Below, one piece after another: positions 25,397-36,750 of a DNA stretch of 64,000 nt. The notes under the pieces are model-generated. The model saw only the letters and a program-made list of their open reading frames with translations. It was not told the origin of the DNA and searched no databases. Location: the NCBI RefSeq assembly GCF_004664715.2, contig NC_051069.1, positions 72,624,647-72,688,646 on the forward strand, written 5' to 3'. The number at the start of each line of letters is the position of its first letter. Position 1 is the stretch's first letter. Made by a program: the position numbers and the translations under genes. The stretch is from Peromyscus leucopus (lineage: Eukaryota; Chordata; Mammalia; Rodentia; Cricetidae).

Positions 25397-25740
25397 TGTA
25401 TAGAGGGAAGTTTTTGCACCCTGCAGCTGCTCTCAAACACTCTGAGGCTTATAAATGCTCAGCTGATAGCTTAGGCTTACTACTAACTAGCTCTTACAAC
25501 TTAAATTAACCCATTTCTATTAATCTACATTCTGCCACATGGCTCATGGCTTTACCTGTCCTCCAGCATATCCTGCTCCCTCTGCAGTTCCTGATGTGTC
25601 CTCTGACTCCACCCTCCTTCTTCCCATCATTCTCAGTTTGGCTTTCCCACCTAACTTCCTGCCTGGCTACTGGCCTGTCAGCTTTTTATTAACCAGTGAG
25701 TGTAATGCATATTCACAGTGTACAGGATTATCCTACAGCA
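25397..25740 (-). repeat. 5' LTR of the 22759-25740 element
   Basis: On the minus strand this runs from TGCTGTAGGATAATC to CTATACA, directly followed by the TGG-initial primer-binding site. It has canonical TG/CA ends and is homologous to 22759-23103. Confidence 0.85.
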
Positions 25741-26084
25741 TGGGGGTAGTGTGCTCTCATTCTTGAGCTGTTCAGAGGATGTCAGTGAAGAGTGTTCTGT
25801 GTTGGAGTAGCGCTGTATTAGAGGGGAGCGCTTCGTTGGGCATTGTAGGGAGAGTAGTCAATGCTGCGAAGGCAGGAGGGCATTTGAGGCAGAGGGGAGT
25901 GGAAAGGAAAAGGAATTCTAGGAGTAAGATGGGTATGAGAGAAGCCTTTACATGTAGAAGTCAGTTGGGACCAATACTTGATGAGGATCAGTTGTCAACC
26001 TCAGAACAGGAACTTCATCCCATCATCCAAGGAGGCCCTGGAAGGCTCTGGGCCAGTGAATTGATGTAGGAATGAAGTTTCTGT

Positions 26085-26170
26085 TTTGATTTGGTTTGGT
26101 TTGGCTTGGTTTTGTGTCTTTTCCAGGCTGGCCTTGAACTCAGAGATCTGTTTGCCTCTGTCTCCTATGT
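26085..26170 (-). repeat. B1 fragment
   Basis: Complement of B1: ccaggctggccttgaactca with gagatctgtttgcctctgtc. Confidence 0.65.
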
Positions 26171-28219
26171 GGGAAGCTTTAAGATAACTTGCAATACGGT
26201 TATGAGGAGTCTCTCAGGAATGAGAGGCAGAGAGTGGACATGTGCAAGAGCAGTTGAGAGAGGCTTAAGAAAGAGTGACCTGAGGCCACAAGGGTTCAGG
26301 CAGCATCAGCAAGTGTATGTGGCACTTGACTGTTGCCCTGGGAGATGGGACGGTGACTCTTGCGGAGCTAGAACCCTCCCGCCTGAGAGCTAGGCTCTCA
26401 GTTCTCCCCACAGCATCAAGAACACAGGCCACAAGTACTTTCAGGACTGCAAAGATCAGGCTTGCCGCTGCCCCATTGGACAAAGAAAGTCACATGACCA
26501 AACCAGATTTAAGGCGAGAAAGACTCCACCTCAGGTGGGAGGAGCCATGGTTTTCATCATTTGTGTTGGATACAGAGGGAAGGTTTATGAACTTCTTGGT
26601 GTGGTTTTTTTTTGTTTTTGTTTTTTCCTACTGTAGTGTATTAACAAGTTTTTTCATTTCTCTTCGAAATTAATAAAAAACACTTTTAATACTGAAATAG
26701 TTGAAATGAAAAAAATATAGCTTACAATTCTTCTCTTCATTTATTTGTGAAATATAGCTGTGGAGTAAGTTGGGTTTTTTTATGACTACGTGGTAATGTT
26801 TGGATTAGAAAACAGGAGCTTTTCCAGCCCTCTCCGTGGACCCAAGGTGAAAGTTGTCCCGGGCTCTGTTTGGCAGCCTGTGTGCTGTGGCAGAGTTGGG
26901 AATCTTTACTCTTCTGTCGGCTTCTCTTTTAGTTTCTGTTCTCTGCTGCTTTTCCTCCTGGCTCTGCACCGTTACAGACACACACCAATGGGTGTGCTCC
27001 CAACTGTGGCCCGCTGTCCTGACTCCAACTGGAGATTCATAAAAAGGCCTTAATCAGCCAAGCATCCATCTCGGTCAGGGCACAGGAAGCTACGCGTTTG
27101 AACTGTGGAAGCAGGCGACATAAAGAACCGTTTCATCAAATACCTGCAGCCCTTGAAGGCATCCAGAAGTCCCTTGATGGTGTTGTACAAGGTCACATCT
27201 AGGGCAAAGGAAGCATGCTTGAATGAAAGAAACAGTCCAGCAGAGTCCTAACTGCATCACCCTCTTCTGTCCCCAGAGAACCCAGAGCAAAGGTCCTGCC
27301 TGGGCTTATCTCACACTTTAGGCAACTGAGGCTGGGAGAGAAGCCAAGGCATTTTCCTAAGACTCCCGCCCTGCAGGACTCTGATGATAAGCAGGCCAGT
27401 CTGTGCCTGCCCCATGACCCCCAGGTTTCTTCCCTGTCCTCTGTGTGTGCTCAATTTGTCTGTAATTAAACTCGCTCGCCCACGATTGTACATATTCGAT
27501 CTCACTTTGAAAAACCAAAGCCACATCTCGTTGATTATGTCTCCTCATTTGCAAGTGAGTCCAAAGGCTCCATAGAGCCTCCTCAGCCATGCACACTTGG
27601 AATGTAAGCAAGAGGTGACGTGTCCGGAAGCCTATGGACCGACTGACTCCACAGGGCTGCTTAACCATACACATCATCTGGCACCCTCCCGGGGAAGAAC
27701 TAGTCCTACAAGAGAGTGGAGGCAGGGAAGTTGATCTGGAGGCCACTGCCACAGACTAGGGTCTGAGCCCGAGTCAAGTGCAGTGTGACTTATTTAGCCT
27801 GTCTCCTGATCCACTCCCCAGAGGTTGCTGGGGCCGGTCAAAGCCACAAGCATCTTCACTTAGATTTCCACGGGTCACTGAGTGACCATGCCCTGTCAGC
27901 AAAGCCTGAAGCACAGGTCCAAACAGCGCACTGCTGAGGTGCCTGGGGGTGTGTCATTAACACCGAGGAGTGTATAACTGAAAGGGAAAGGTTTGCCATG
28001 CAGCGGTATTAGGAAGGTTGCTGTCAGTCATGTCTGAGGAGTTTGCTTCAGAGTCTAGAAGCGTTTGGGGAAGAGGTTAAGGGTAATCTAGTCAAGGGTA
28101 CCAATGAGAAGCAGATAAAACAAAACAACACACTTGCGTGATTTTCAGTTAGTATCAATTTACAGATCCAGCAATTAGTAGGAAAAAAAAAAACAAGCAC
28201 TTTTCTGTGTTAATATTCT
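26171..28219. other. intron 1 stretch without genes
   Basis: Nothing recognised. The 131-codon minus-strand frame at 27357-27752 and the 118-codon plus-strand frame at 26317-26673 show no known motif. Confidence 0.65.
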
Positions 28220-28570
28220 GATCTGCCCCCTTGAAATCCCATCCCTTGGGGCCGCCCTGCATCCTGACATAGAAGCCTCTTCTTAAGGAAGAACCTTTCT
28301 CTCTCCATTCCCACAAGGTGTGCACACCTCAACCTCTCTTCTCTTTCCCTCTCTCTCTTTCTTCTCTCCCTCTTTCCTATCATCTCTTTGTCTCTCTAGT
28401 ATAATAAACCATTTCCGTGGGCGGATGTAGTGTCTGGGTTGTGAATGTCCACCCACCACCCCACCGCCATGCCCGCATGGAGTGGGTCACCTGCCAGCCC
28501 ACCGCTGCATCTGCCCAGCATGCCAGCATGTTTCCCTGCACATGCGGGATACCTTCGGGGTCCCCACGTA
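28220..28570 (+). mobile_element. possible LTR fragment
   Basis: A long CT-rich block leads to tataataaaccatttccgtg and then a GC-rich U5-like stretch ending ggggtccccacg. This is the layout of a retroviral LTR R/U5 region, but no family or borders could be established. Confidence 0.35.
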
Positions 28571-30973
28571 ATATATTATAATATTATGTTCTTGTGTTTA
28601 AAAGAGTATTAGTAATAGAATTTAAACAGGAATGTTCTGTAGTTAAGACTGACTTCTTCAGTAACTGTCAGTCAGAAGCAGTGTGTTCTCTCTCATTCAA
28701 GGTCCAGATTGCTCTGAATCATTGCAGCTGTTTACAGTTAGGTAGAAGAGTCTAGATACACTGCTCTTAAATTCATGTAGCTCTAAAATTGGGAAATCGG
28801 AGTGTTTGAACCACGTTTCGTGGGGTTGACTTTCAGTTAAGTTAGATTGCTGTTTTGGTTTGAATAGCTTCTCCTCTGCACAGAGCCTGAGTAGGGGGAT
28901 CTGCAGTCTTGAACTCCGTCATTCTCACCGAGACCCACCTGTGTGACCAGGTCCCTGCTTACAGATTCTGCACCATGGAGAGAGGTGAGAACAGCGGTGA
29001 GCAAACAGCGGAGAAAAGGCTAGTACGTGCAGGTTATGAAACACCCAGAGTGTGGCCAGAGAGGGTTGATGCCCGAGGAGCTAGTGCTGCTCCTGGGAGT
29101 GTTTGCTTCCAGCTGCCTGGGAAAACCCTGTGTGGTCATCAACAGATCTGCAGCGTGTGTCCACTGTGCGCATGGCATCATGTGACAGACGCACTGTGGA
29201 CGGAACCGGCAAACCCGCCCGTCTTTCCGGTGTTTATAGTCCAGGTGGGGGGACAGATGTGCAGACATAAAACAAGTGCCAGCTGTGGAGAAACAAATGA
29301 AGGACTTGAAAGGGAGGAGGAAGCTCTAGAATGGCTGGTTAAAAACTCCAGTGGGTGAGGAGGGCTCACTGGGAAAGTGAACCAGAAATGTAAATTTATT
29401 TAATATTTTGATTTTTAGTTTTTTGAGACAGAGTCTCATTATGTAGTCTTGGCCATCCAAGACTTCTCTGTATAGACCAGACTGGCCTCAAATTTGCTAC
29501 AATCGCCTTCTCTCTGTCACCCAGACTTACCTTATTGGGGGCTGATTTGTCGAATAAGGCAAGTTCAGGGTAAAGAAAAGCTTGGGGAGGCAGCTGGAAG
29601 ATGTGAGGCTTTCTCCTTCATCATCCCAGCAGATGGTGTTTGTTTGCTGTATCTCCTGCTCACCATGTCAGCAGTTCTGCGAGGAAGAAGGCTCGACCCT
29701 CCTTTCTCACCCCCCGAGTGCTGGGCTGGTAGACACAGCGGCATCTGTCTCAGTTTGTGAGGCTTGCTGCTTTTGTCTCTCCGGTTCCGTCTCCAGAACT
29801 GTGTTGGGGATCCCTTCCTGCTCCAGAGATTCTGGGGAAAACTGGTTTCCGGCGCTGAGCCAGGGCAGTCTCAGTGGGACTGGTTATGGGTAAATAGCTA
29901 TCATCAGCAGTGGCTTCTGAGCGTAAGTGAGGAAAAGCAAGTGTGAGCTGCATGTACCTTCCACCTGTGGATGAATTGACACAGAGGGAGTCACCTACTG
30001 TGGAGTCACCAACTGTGGTCCTACAGTTTGCCCCTCTAACATTTGCCCAGCAATGAAAAGAAAAAGATACTGCACGTAAGGTGTGTTTCGTCCCAGAAGA
30101 TTCGAAACTTGGAGAGAACGGAGTGTTTCATGTGGAGGAAATGATCTCGGAATACTGTTTATGTTTGGATCCTGGTGTCCTGGGCAGTACATCCTGCTGT
30201 CACCTGGGGCCCACCCCTCAGGCTGGGTGTTCCCCGTGGCCCTGCCTCCCGAGCAAGCCTGGGCCCCACAGTTCCAGACTGCAGTCTGCAGCTTATAAAC
30301 ACCGGTGTGCTGTTACTCATCTTCCTTCCTGCATCCAGCGTCACAGACGTCCTCTGGGATACGTGGTCCCGTGGTTGCATTTCCCCTACCCTGTCCATCT
30401 GGTTAACTCACTGGAGTGTTGGCTGATCGTCTGTGGTCTCCCTCAACCCGGTTCTCCTTTCATGTTAGTGAAAGTAACCTGGAGGTCAATGACAAAATGC
30501 TTTGAGTTGTCTTCCTTCCTGTTAGCTGGGGAAACTTTACTGACCCAGCAGGCAGTTCTCTGTGTGACTCTAGTCTGTCCCCTGACGGTCTCTTAACTTT
30601 TTGAATAGTCACACAGGCTCCCACTTGGTTTTTAATCTCCAGTCCCTCTCATCTCCCACTTGTCTCCCTACTTGGTCCTTAATCTCCCTGCACTTCTTGT
30701 TAGTTTCTTACATGACCTTCAAGAGTTTTTCTTTTCAATATAACAAATATTTTCTTCATTGCTTTTGTTAAAAAAGAAGGGGAGGAGGAGGAGGAAGAGG
30801 AAGAAGAGCATGGTCTACACTTTCTGAAACCTATTGATCAGTCTTACAGATCTTTCCAGAATGGTGTTAAAGATTCATAACAGGATTGCTTCTGCTTTTA
30901 TTCCTGTTTTGTTCTTAAGCTGCAGGGTATGAAATCTCTTTGAAGCACAGACGTGGCTGTGTCTCTATTTAAA
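28571..30973. other. intron 1 stretch without genes
   Basis: One B1 fragment (29415-29515) and a purine-rich run near 30778-30810. Frames of 149 and 171 codons (28909-29358, 30081-30596) have no recognisable domain and no supporting signals. Confidence 0.65.
29415..29515 (-). repeat. B1 fragment
   Basis: Complement of B1: ttttgagacagagtctcatt and ccagactggcctcaaatttg. Confidence 0.65.
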
Positions 30974-31290
30974 TCATTGACGCTAAATGGTGGCCGACAT
31001 GTACAAGGAATACTATGGGGCGTTGAACCCTTTATGAACCTTGTGATTGATGAGTGTGTGGAGATGGCAACTAGTGGGTAACAGAATAGCATCGGCGAGG
31101 TGGTCATACGAGGAAACAGTATCATCATGTTAGAAGCCTTGGAAAGAGTCTACACAATGGCTGGTCAGCAGAGGAGTCCACATCCTTACCCTAAGGACTG
31201 TTTGATTGGGGTGCAGAATTGGGTCATGTACATTTTCATATGAAACTTTTTGCTAAATAAACTCTTACTATACTCAAAATAAAAAATACA
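30974..31290 (+). pseudogene. Snrpg processed pseudogene, 5'-truncated
   Basis: The frame from TCA at 30974 matches the small nuclear ribonucleoprotein G (Sm-G) protein, a core ring subunit of spliceosomal snRNPs. It covers about 60 residues without a gap: a [11 protein letters not shown] segment, [17 protein letters not shown], then VVIRGNSIIMLEALERV. There is no intron. It is followed by 3'-UTR-like sequence with AATAAA at 31256-31261 and an A-rich end near 31280-31290, all marks of retrotransposed mRNA. It is dead: the first roughly 16-19 codons are missing, a CAA-type codon has become TAA at 31079-31081, and the natural stop reads TAC at 31151-31153. A URR1 transposon begins about 10 bases after the A-rich end. 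I could not identify target-site duplications. The parent assignment is confident, the exact boundaries less so. Confidence 0.9.
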
Positions 31291-31300
31291 GATGGTCTCT

Positions 31301-31690
31301 GTGCTGGTTAGTTTTATGTCAGCTTGACACATACCAGAGTCACCCTAGAAGAGGGAGCCTCAGCTGAGAAATGCCTACAAAAGATCAGGCTGTAGGCAAG
31401 CCTGTAGGGCGTTTTCTTAATTAGTAATTGGTGTGGGAGGACCCAGCCCATTGTGGGTGGGGCCACCCCTGGGTTCTGTAGGAAATCAGGGTTGATCAAG
31501 CTAGTAAACAACACCCCTCCATGGCCTCTGTATCAGTTCCTGCCTCCAGGTTCCTGCCCACTTGAGTTCTTGCCCTCACTGCTTTTGATGATCAACTGTT
31601 ATATGGAACTATGAGTGAAATGAACCTTTTCCACCCCAAGTTGCTTTTGGTCACGGCGTTTTATCACAGCAATAGTAGCCCTAACTAAGA
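31301..31690 (+). mobile_element. URR1-type hAT-Charlie DNA transposon
   Basis: A second, more complete copy begins gtgctggttagttttatgtc and ends with agccctaactaagac, forming imperfect terminal inverted repeats. It shares the gagggagcctcagctgagaa and ctgcctccaggttcctgccc segments with the family. Confidence 0.8.
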
Positions 31691-32104
31691 CATTCTTATT
31701 CTCTACAGTACTGTGTCAGTCTTCACTGTTGTCTGGGAGAAACCTCCTTCATTTCTGATGTCTAGAGTTTTAGTGTTCTGAGTCATTTCACACAGCTTTG
31801 AGGTCTTGGCTCTAAAGAGGGAGGGTGTTGAGACCTAGACACTCTGAGACATTACTCATAGTCCTATAAACTGCTGTGGCCTTGTTGAAAGCAGGTTAGC
31901 ATGGGTCCATTATGAGCCTGAAAACTATCTGTGCAGTTTGAAAGTTGAGTTTCATTCATAGTGCCTGTTGTGATCGCACATGCCAGTGGGGTGTGCTGAA
32001 GAGGTTGAGGCTGGAGGGATCAGAGTTTCACTCATAGGGCCTTTACCTGAAGCAGTATCAGGAGATGCACTGGGAGCATTTTTAAAGATACTATTGTAGT
32101 CTAA

Positions 32105-32408
32105 CTAATGGTGTCCCCCTCAAATGTCTGCCTAATGTGACAGAATTAGGAGAAAGCTATTGGGAGGCAAGGAGTGAGTTTAGTGCCCTCAAGGATGAGG
32201 GAGCTGTCTTGTTTCTTCTACCAAGTGGCGTCATAGAAAAGGGTTCTGTCTGTGACCCAGGAAATGGGCACTGGCTGGATACCTGTTCCATAATACTTTG
32301 ATCCTGGGCTTCTCAGCTTCCAGATTGATGAGAAATGAACTTCCCCCTTTTCCTAAGTCATCCAATCTGTGGAGTTTCGTTATAGCAACCATAACAAACA
32401 GACTGAGA
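32105..32408 (+). mobile_element. MLT1-like MaLR LTR (old)
   Basis: Signature parts are gtgtccccctcaaatgtctg near the start, then ccagattgatgagaaatgaa and ccaatctgtggagtttcgtt at the end, in the order known for mammalian MLT1 LTRs. Confidence 0.6.
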
Positions 32409-34336
32409 CAAGAGTTCGTTGTTCATTGCATGGTGCTGTTCCAGTAACAAAAGTTACAAATAGACCAAATAGCCAACAAGATAATATGCCTAAGTATGTT
32501 ATGTGTACAGAATATAAAATGCTGCGGTGTTTATATTCTTGGACAGTAGTGTCCAGCCAAGGTGCTTCAGGTAGCATCTGTTGGCACTGAGTGTTGTGAT
32601 GGCCTTCACAGAACATACTGAGATCATTGTGTGTTCAGAACCCAGGCTACAGTGAAGTCATTGACCTCATGGGTCAGTGCTGCCAGAAACATTTCAGGTT
32701 TATTATGTGTTGGGTTTTGAATTAATATTTGGCCCCTTGCATGTTCAAAATTTTACTGTTTTTTTGCCATCCCTATTCCCCCACCCACACAATCAGTTAT
32801 GGGACCCCATATGAGGGTTTGGTCAGTTTTAACATGCTGGGCTCTATTCCTCTACTCTGGATTTTGGCATATGTCACCTGAGTTAGTAGAACTATAGACC
32901 ATTGCTTTATGATCTCAAAACATGGGCCTTTTTATAGTCAAGAATATAAATAATCAGGTATACTTGAGTGTACCTGCCCAGAAATGTGCATGGTCCCTCG
33001 GGGCAGAGGGAGGGTTACAAAAGAAGGCTATAAGGCAGGAGGATGGCAGTGAGTGTTTTAGTAGCATGCACATCAGACCTTGATCAGACACTGGGGAACT
33101 ACTCTTAATTGGAAGACGCAAGCAATAAAATCATCTTAGTTTTCAAGCAGCATGAGTAAATTATCCTCCTTTGAGTTGAAGTTTCAGACCAATATAAGCA
33201 CATTTCTGAAATGATGTATCCAGTGTGAGGGAAGAAAGTCACCCTTTTCAGAAATGAAAGATGGCTCCATTGAAGAATCCGAGAAGTCATTATCTTTTGG
33301 ATTTATAACACACCACACAGTAATTCTCAAATCCACGCACCTGAGCTTAGTGATGAGCTATTTTGCGGGCATTTTTTCTGTGTCTGTATAACCTCACCAT
33401 CCTGTTCGCATTTATGGACCCAGTGATGGAGCTGTTTGCTTACAGCATAGTCCAGATTTCCAACCTCAGAGTCATACACTACCAGTGATTTCTAAGGGGC
33501 ATTTGGGGGATGGAGGTGGAGGAAATCTGTGTGAGGGTTTGTTCTTCAAGCTTTTAGGCTGTTCATTCCTTACATTTTAAAAGAGGTATCTTCTCCAGTC
33601 ACTTAGAAAAGGCAACCATATTTTATATTTAACATGCTGTGTTTAAGACATTGAGTACTGGTGTTCCATGTAAATTAGTGGGTGCGTACCATTACATTGA
33701 GAAGGTTGCTCACATTTGAAGACATCCTGCTGCTACTGAAACTGCTGAGGAGCACACCTGACCCCTAGTGACTGGAGAGGGAACCGTGAGGGTCGGAGGA
33801 ATAGAAAGGGTTAAGACTGAAAGATGCTTGTGGTTTAGTCTCACCTAGAAGTGAAGAACAGCGTTTCCTCTTGCAAACCAAACTGATGAAAGATTCTTTC
33901 TGGGTCATGATTATAGCTGTGGAATATCTGAGAGGAATAAAAATGCTGCTCTCCTCAGTCACCAAAGTGTTCATCTCAGATGGGGTAGACATGGCTTACA
34001 AATGACCTCAGCAGAGGGAGCTTTACTGGTTATAAATGTCAGCTTCTAGCAGCAGGAGATGAAGAGTGGCTGTGGCCTGCTGGGAACTAAGTGGGTGTCT
34101 CATCTCACCTGCCACCACGTCCTCTGTCCTTGTGGGCAGTCAGAGTTGAGTGTCAGCCTTCTGGAGTGTCTGAGTGCAGGAATCACTGCACTGGAGCTGG
34201 CTCAGTCCTGACCTAGATGTACAGTGAGGGAGCTGTGTACATCCCTTCTGACTATGGGCAATCTGGAATAGTTTAATCTGCAAATGCATACTTACTGCCG
34301 TCAGGTAAACATTTCTCTTGCTTATCTCCCCTCTAG
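32409..34336. other. end of intron 1
   Basis: No repeat or gene recognised. It ends in the pyrimidine tract and acceptor of exon 2. Confidence 0.7.
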
Positions 34337-34639
<303 letters not shown>

Positions 34640-35397
34640 TAGCAGAGGGGAAGCTCAGAGCAGTCAGGAATTCTGCATCACGGACGGGGGGTTGCTGGAG
34701 AATTGTGTGGTGTGTAACCGAGGTCAAGGGTGTCTCTCAGTCATCCATCCTGTCCCTTTCTTTGCTCTGGGAGGGAAGTGGAGAGTGTGTGTTTACCGTG
34801 TTCTGACTTTTCAAGCACGTCTCTTCATTAAAGCATTTTTGGGCCAGATTGAAGAGGTAATTATTCTTGAATCATTATTCCCCACGGATAGCTGATTAGA
34901 AAACAGAGTTCATATTCAAAAAAGATTATCAGCAGAGGGATTACTGTGAGTATTTAAAATCTGTCTTGGTGCCTTCCTGCTGGGTAGTATATGGGAAAAC
35001 AAAGCCAGTTTTGTCTAGTCGTCCACTTAGCTTATTTCTTAGGTTAGGACAATCTGAGAAACTTCTTCCTACTGAGTAGGTTGGGGTTTGGCTTTTACCA
35101 CAGCTTTAAACTCCATACACACGTGTCTATTTTGGGATGCAGTTCTTTTTAGGAGCTGCAGTGCCTGGGTGTTGCCCATGCTGATGCTCTTAAGTAGCTG
35201 GGTTGTCATTAGGGTGGAGAGAGGAGTAATACTCTGTTTGGTGGCTGTAGAGGCGTAGAAGAGGGGGGAATCGGAACGTAGGCCCTCGAAACACCTGTGC
35301 ACAGGCATCTCAGTAGTGATGAGCCGAGTCCTGCGCCCATGACGCTTGTCTGCCTGGTGTTGTCCATGGCATCTGTTTATCATCACCTTAAACCTCA

Positions 35398-35495
35398 GTT
35401 TTCTGATCCTTAGACTCGTTACATCCCGGACTCCCGATCTTGTCCACCTCCCAGGTGGTGGGATTGCAGGGGTGTGCCACCAGTCCCAGCTTTTC
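35398..35495 (-). repeat. B1 fragment
   Basis: Complement of B1 head: cacctcccaggtggtgggat and gcaggggtgtgccaccagtc. Confidence 0.6.
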
Positions 35496-35899
35496 AAGTT
35501 TAGTACCAGGAGCCACCCCCTCACCTGCAGCTGCGCCACCACAGAGCTACCCACCAGCTCTGGTGGGCTGCTCTTTGCGCAAGGGTTGGGACTGTTTGCA
35601 AAGCTCTTCTTACATAAGTTACCCCGTGGAGATAAAGGCTGGGAGATTCTGTTAGAACATCAAGAGTTTGTACTTTGTTGGGGAAATGCAGAAAAACAGA
35701 GGGTGCACACAGTTCCTGATGGCCAGTGTTTATACTCCGTGGGGCTTGATGACCGAGCTGAGGGATTAGCCTTTGAAAAGCTTGTGAACTGCAGCTCAGA
35801 ATAAAGCTGCAAGGATTGGGTCAGCCCAAAAGGAACTTCAGGTTAGGACATGAATTTAAAATCACTGTGACTAGGCTCAAGTTCGTCTTGACTAATCAA

Positions 35900-36750
35900 A
35901 ATGAAGACTACTTAATTGACTCATTTTTTGTCAATAGGAAATGTTTGCCTTCTCCTGTAGTGTAAAAACCTGTGCCTCGGGATCGACTAATTCTCAGAAA
36001 ACTTTCCTTATCTGGCTGCTCTCCAAATGTTTCCCTGTGAAAAGCTGTCAAGATCCTTGAAGTGATGCCTGGTTGGGGAGAGTCAGGGTGATGTGACGGA
36101 TGAGGCAAAACCTCGTAACCCAGTTGGTTTAGCGTCGGAAGCATTGGTTGTGTGACAGGTGGCAGGGAAATGCTGTGGGGAAGTGGGTCCTTCCCGTGGA
36201 CAGTTCCGGAAGCCTTGCAGCTTGCCGTACATCTCATTTGTGGAGCTACCTTTCAGGTGTAAAGGTCCAATCGTATCTGGCTGTAGTGGATCAGATGGGC
36301 AGAGACCATCGAACAGTGACCATGGCCCCTTTCTCCTGCTATAAGCTTGGCCATGGGAACATGCTGTAGAGCTTTTCAGTCCAGACGGTAAGCTGGCCAT
36401 CACCAGTTGTATACAGTCCACTTTTCATCACCCATCACAGTCCAGCTGAGGAACGGCTTGCTGTCATTTCACAGAGTAACAGAGGACAGTGGATCAAAAT
36501 GGCTGGTTTGGGTCGGGTCATGAGGTACCCACTCAGCAGGCCTTTTTACCTTTCCTGTTTGCTTCAGTGCCAAGTGGCCACCAGTGGTCCGCACGACCTC
36601 TCTGTGACGATAAGAGGACCGGCTTTAGCGGCCACTCATGACTTGTCGTCGTCGACTGCCCTGACCACACTGTGCTCCCCATCTCCAAGCTCTGCCCGCC
36701 TTGACAGTGCTTATCGAAATTTCACTTGACTGTGTGTTCCTCAGCAGTCC
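35900..36750 (-). pseudogene. mariner-type transposase relic
   Basis: Read on the minus strand, scattered frames match mariner (Tc1/mariner DD34D) transposase in the correct order. First comes KVKRPAEWVPHDP near 36550-36510, equivalent to the family's GKVKKLxKWVPHEL linker. Next is VMGDEKWTVYN at about 36440-36405, containing the first catalytic aspartate motif. Then comes LIHYSQI, and finally NQLGYEVLPHPSHHPDSPQP at about 36127-36070 followed by a RSRGTGFYTTG segment ending near 35908. The element is inactive: there are several stops and frame changes, the second catalytic HDNARPH motif is lost, and the position of the third aspartate reads differently. It resembles the Hsmar2-like lineage also known from the SETMAR fusion. 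Terminal inverted repeats were not delimited. Confidence 0.82.

Larger units (their letters stand above)
22759..25740 (-). mobile_element. complete non-autonomous LTR retrotransposon (ERVK-like)
   Basis: Two similar LTRs of about 345 bases flank a 2.3-kb internal region. The element reads on the minus strand. Its 5' LTR is 25740-25397. The primer-binding site follows immediately and starts TGG (complement of 25396-25379). The internal region has no long ORF. A doubled purine tract (complement of about 23135-23104) abuts the 3' LTR (23103-22759). LTR ends are TG...CA in the 25397-25740 copy. TGGGG stands just outside both ends (22754-22758 and 25741-25745), consistent with a target-site duplication. 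The LTRs differ by roughly a tenth of aligned bases by eye plus a few indels, so the insertion is old. No gag, pol or env reading frame is visible, so it must have been mobilised in trans. Family name not assigned. Confidence 0.85.
1..34336 (+). other. Sh3bgrl2: Sh3bgrl2 intron 1 (3' portion)
   Basis: Everything upstream of exon 2 is interpreted as intron 1, because the exon joins in phase 0 to a short first exon that is not present. I looked for a CpG-rich promoter and for a short start exon ending in the family's SSGFVA-type residues before a GT, and found neither. The interval is dominated by interspersed repeats and microsatellites, listed separately. Confidence 0.8.

Noticed and set aside
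1..34336. Sh3bgrl2 exon 1 or a CpG-island promoter
   Set aside because: Searched for by eye for the short start exon and CpG clustering; none seen.
35069..35554. 161-codon minus-strand frame
   Set aside because: The upstream third is a B1 fragment; the remainder (35069-35390) reads smoothly but I recognise no domain and see no splice or poly(A) signals. A blastx would settle it.
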